Assembly: GCA_903970445.1 (NCBI GenBank)
Contig: CAJCIP010000058.1
Span: 109,361 to 173,360, forward strand
DNA: 64,000 bases
Origin: Verrucomicrobia bacterium Tous-C9LFEB
GTDB taxonomy: Bacteria; Acidobacteriota; Terriglobia; Terriglobales; Acidobacteriaceae
Direction of reading: 5' to 3'
Shown here: positions 62,873 to 64,000 of the stretch, in pieces
Layout: each line of letters starts with the position of its first letter
Position numbering within the stretch: position 1 is the stretch's first letter
Position numbers and translations under genes: made by a program
The notes under the pieces: generated by a model
What the model saw: the letters and a program-made list of their open reading frames with translations, nothing else
The model's database searches: none
What the model was told of the DNA's origin: nothing

Positions 62873-63925
62873 TCACTTCGCTGAGTTCTTGAAAATGGTT
62901 TCGGCGAGGTAGTCCTCCACCTTGGCCTGATCGCGCAGCATCTCGATGTACGCGCTCTTCAGCAACTGTGAGCGGCTGTCGTGAAGCTGCTGGCGGATAG
63001 CCTGTTGCACGCGCGGGTCGTTCAGGTCGCGCTGGCCGGCGGGCTCTTTGCTGATGAGCTTATAGATGGTGTATGCGGCCGGCTTGTGCGTCGCGGGATC
63101 GAAGATAGGCAGGATCTCCGTGATTTGGCCGGCCTTGAGCTTGCCTATCGCAGCGAACGCGGCGGCATCGGCTTTCAACTGCGATTCGGGAACGAAGCCG
63201 ACATCACCGCCGTTGGCCGCTGTCTCCTGGCGCTCGGAAAACATTTGTGCAAGCTGGCCGAAGTCTTCACCTGTGTCGAGGCGCGTCTTGAGCGCTTCAA
63301 TCTTCTTCTTGGCCTCGTCGTCGGTGGTCGCCTTGGATCCCTGTAGATTGCCGGCCTGCTGTGCGGGCTGCGTGGTGACACGGATTTCGGCGAGATGGTA
63401 GCTGTTCTCGATCAGATTGAACTCGGCCTTGTGTGCGTTGTAGTACGTTGCAACGTCAGCGTCGGTGACGGTGATCTTGGAATTGATCTCTTTATTGAGC
63501 AGCTTATTCTGGGTCAGTGAGCGGCGCAGATCGTGACGGATGTCATCCATCGACAGATTCGAAGCCTTGAGACGCGCCTGAAACTGGTCCTCAGTGAACG
63601 GCGCCTTCATCTCCTGCAGCTTGGCGTCGACTTCGGAGTCAGTCGCGGTGAGGCCCAACTTCGCGGCACGCTGTTCTTCGATCTCTTCCATCACGAGTTC
63701 TTTGAGAATCTGCAGGCGCAGAGCGTCCGCCTGATCCTGCGAAGGCGTTTGCTGTTGCGGATTGTTCGCGAGCTGCGCCTTGTACACCTTGTCGACATCA
63801 GTATCCTGAATGGCGTGGCCATTCACGGTGGCGACAACACCTTCGCTGGGACCCTTGTGGCAACCAGCCAGAAGAACGAGCGGCAAGGCAAGAAAAAGCG
63901 AGGACGTGCGTTGTACGTTGAGCAT
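62873..63925 (-). CDS. Parvulin-type peptidyl-prolyl isomerase lipoprotein (SurA/PrsA-like)
   Basis: 350 residues. A lipoprotein signal (LLAGC) precedes a SurA-N-like helical chaperone region (VATVNGHAIQDTDVDKVYK, ITVTDADVATYYNAHKAEFN). A rotamase domain follows with SYHLAEIRV, GEDFGQLAQMFSERQETAANGGDVGFV and LKAGQITEILPI. It assists folding of exported proteins. ATG 63925; the upstream 75 bases to the window end were not assigned. Confidence 0.9.
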   Translation of the reverse strand: MLNVQRTSSLFLALPLVLLAGCHKGPSEGVVATVNGHAIQDTDVDKVYKAQLANNPQQQTPSQDQADALRLQILKELVMEEIEEQRAAKLGLTATDSEVDAKLQEMKAPFTEDQFQARLKASNLSMDDIRHDLRRSLTQNKLLNKEINSKITVTDADVATYYNAHKAEFNLIENSYHLAEIRVTTQPAQQAGNLQGSKATTDDEAKKKIEALKTRLDTGEDFGQLAQMFSERQETAANGGDVGFVPESQLKADAAAFAAIGKLKAGQITEILPIFDPATHKPAAYTIYKLISKEPAGQRDLNDPRVQQAIRQQLHDSRSQLLKSAYIEMLRDQAKVEDYLAETIFKNSAK

Positions 63926-64000
63926 GGGGGAGGGTTCCTGGCGCGCGAAACGTGCCCGCGCGGCTACCTTCCAGTTTACAGGAAGGTGATATCAGGGGGC

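Overview
The window is a gene-dense stretch of bacterial chromosome (about 60% G+C, roughly 58 protein genes on both strands, no rRNA, tRNA, CRISPR, phage or IS recognised). Gene content and style point to an Acidobacteriota member of the Terriglobia/Acidobacteriaceae type (Granulicella, Terriglobus or Edaphobacter-like). The signs are a cytosolic-looking S53 kumamolisin, secreted proteins with DPDRPT repeats, choice-of-anchor D repeat lipoproteins, frequent GTG/TTG starts, many GTGA stop/start overlaps and dispersed palindromic intergenic repeats. This placement is inference from composition and family knowledge, not a database match.

Layout. 1-9.4 kb: 3' end of a Y-family DNA polymerase, a kumamolisin-type peptidase, then an ABC exporter (ATPase plus ABC-2 permease), a DesK-like kinase, a NarL-type regulator and glutamyl-Q tRNA(Asp) synthetase, the last three joined by 4-nt overlaps, followed by aspS. 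9.4-25 kb: DUF4142 protein, SPFH protein, GGDEF/EAL protein, zwf, mnmG (reverse), divergent receiver protein, YceH, two-domain M16 peptidase, then (reverse) fabD and a repeat-rich secreted protein. 25-36 kb: a 38-residue membrane peptide, an orphan oligopeptide-type ABC ATPase coupled to two NTF2-like secreted proteins, a molybdopterin oxidoreductase, a methyltransferase-like protein, a Tat-exported Gfo/Idh/MocA protein, a ComEC-like MBL protein, and a reverse operon mazG-GNAT-NSAR/MenC. 36-49.6 kb: DUF3311 protein, uvrC, zinc metallopeptidase, glycosyltransferase 39, amino-acid permease, BrnT/BrnA, ksgA, ruvC plus a secreted protein, amidase-GerMN-murI, EVE protein and aldo/keto reductase. 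49.6-64 kb: HYDIN-like/phospholipase D lipoprotein, fabI, a MOSC protein, amidohydrolase, HigB/HigA-like pair, lipA, DUF2252 protein, KimA-like permease, a small membrane protein, cytochrome c lipoprotein and a parvulin-type lipoprotein.

Functional threads: tRNA(Asp) biology (gluQ next to aspS), translation fidelity (mnmG, ksgA), fatty acid and lipoate synthesis (fabD, fabI, lipA), cell-wall precursors and remodelling (murI, amidase), DNA repair (Y-polymerase, uvrC, ruvC), and a likely N-acylamino-acid racemase/acyltransferase pair.

The most unusual signal is that short palindromic or low-complexity repeats found between genes also appear inside enzyme genes as in-frame extra segments: gluQ (clear sequence match to an intergenic copy), and by shape or partial similarity mnmG, lipA, fabD and the signal peptide of the cytochrome c lipoprotein. 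This resembles the behaviour of Rickettsia palindromic elements and deserves a genome-wide check.
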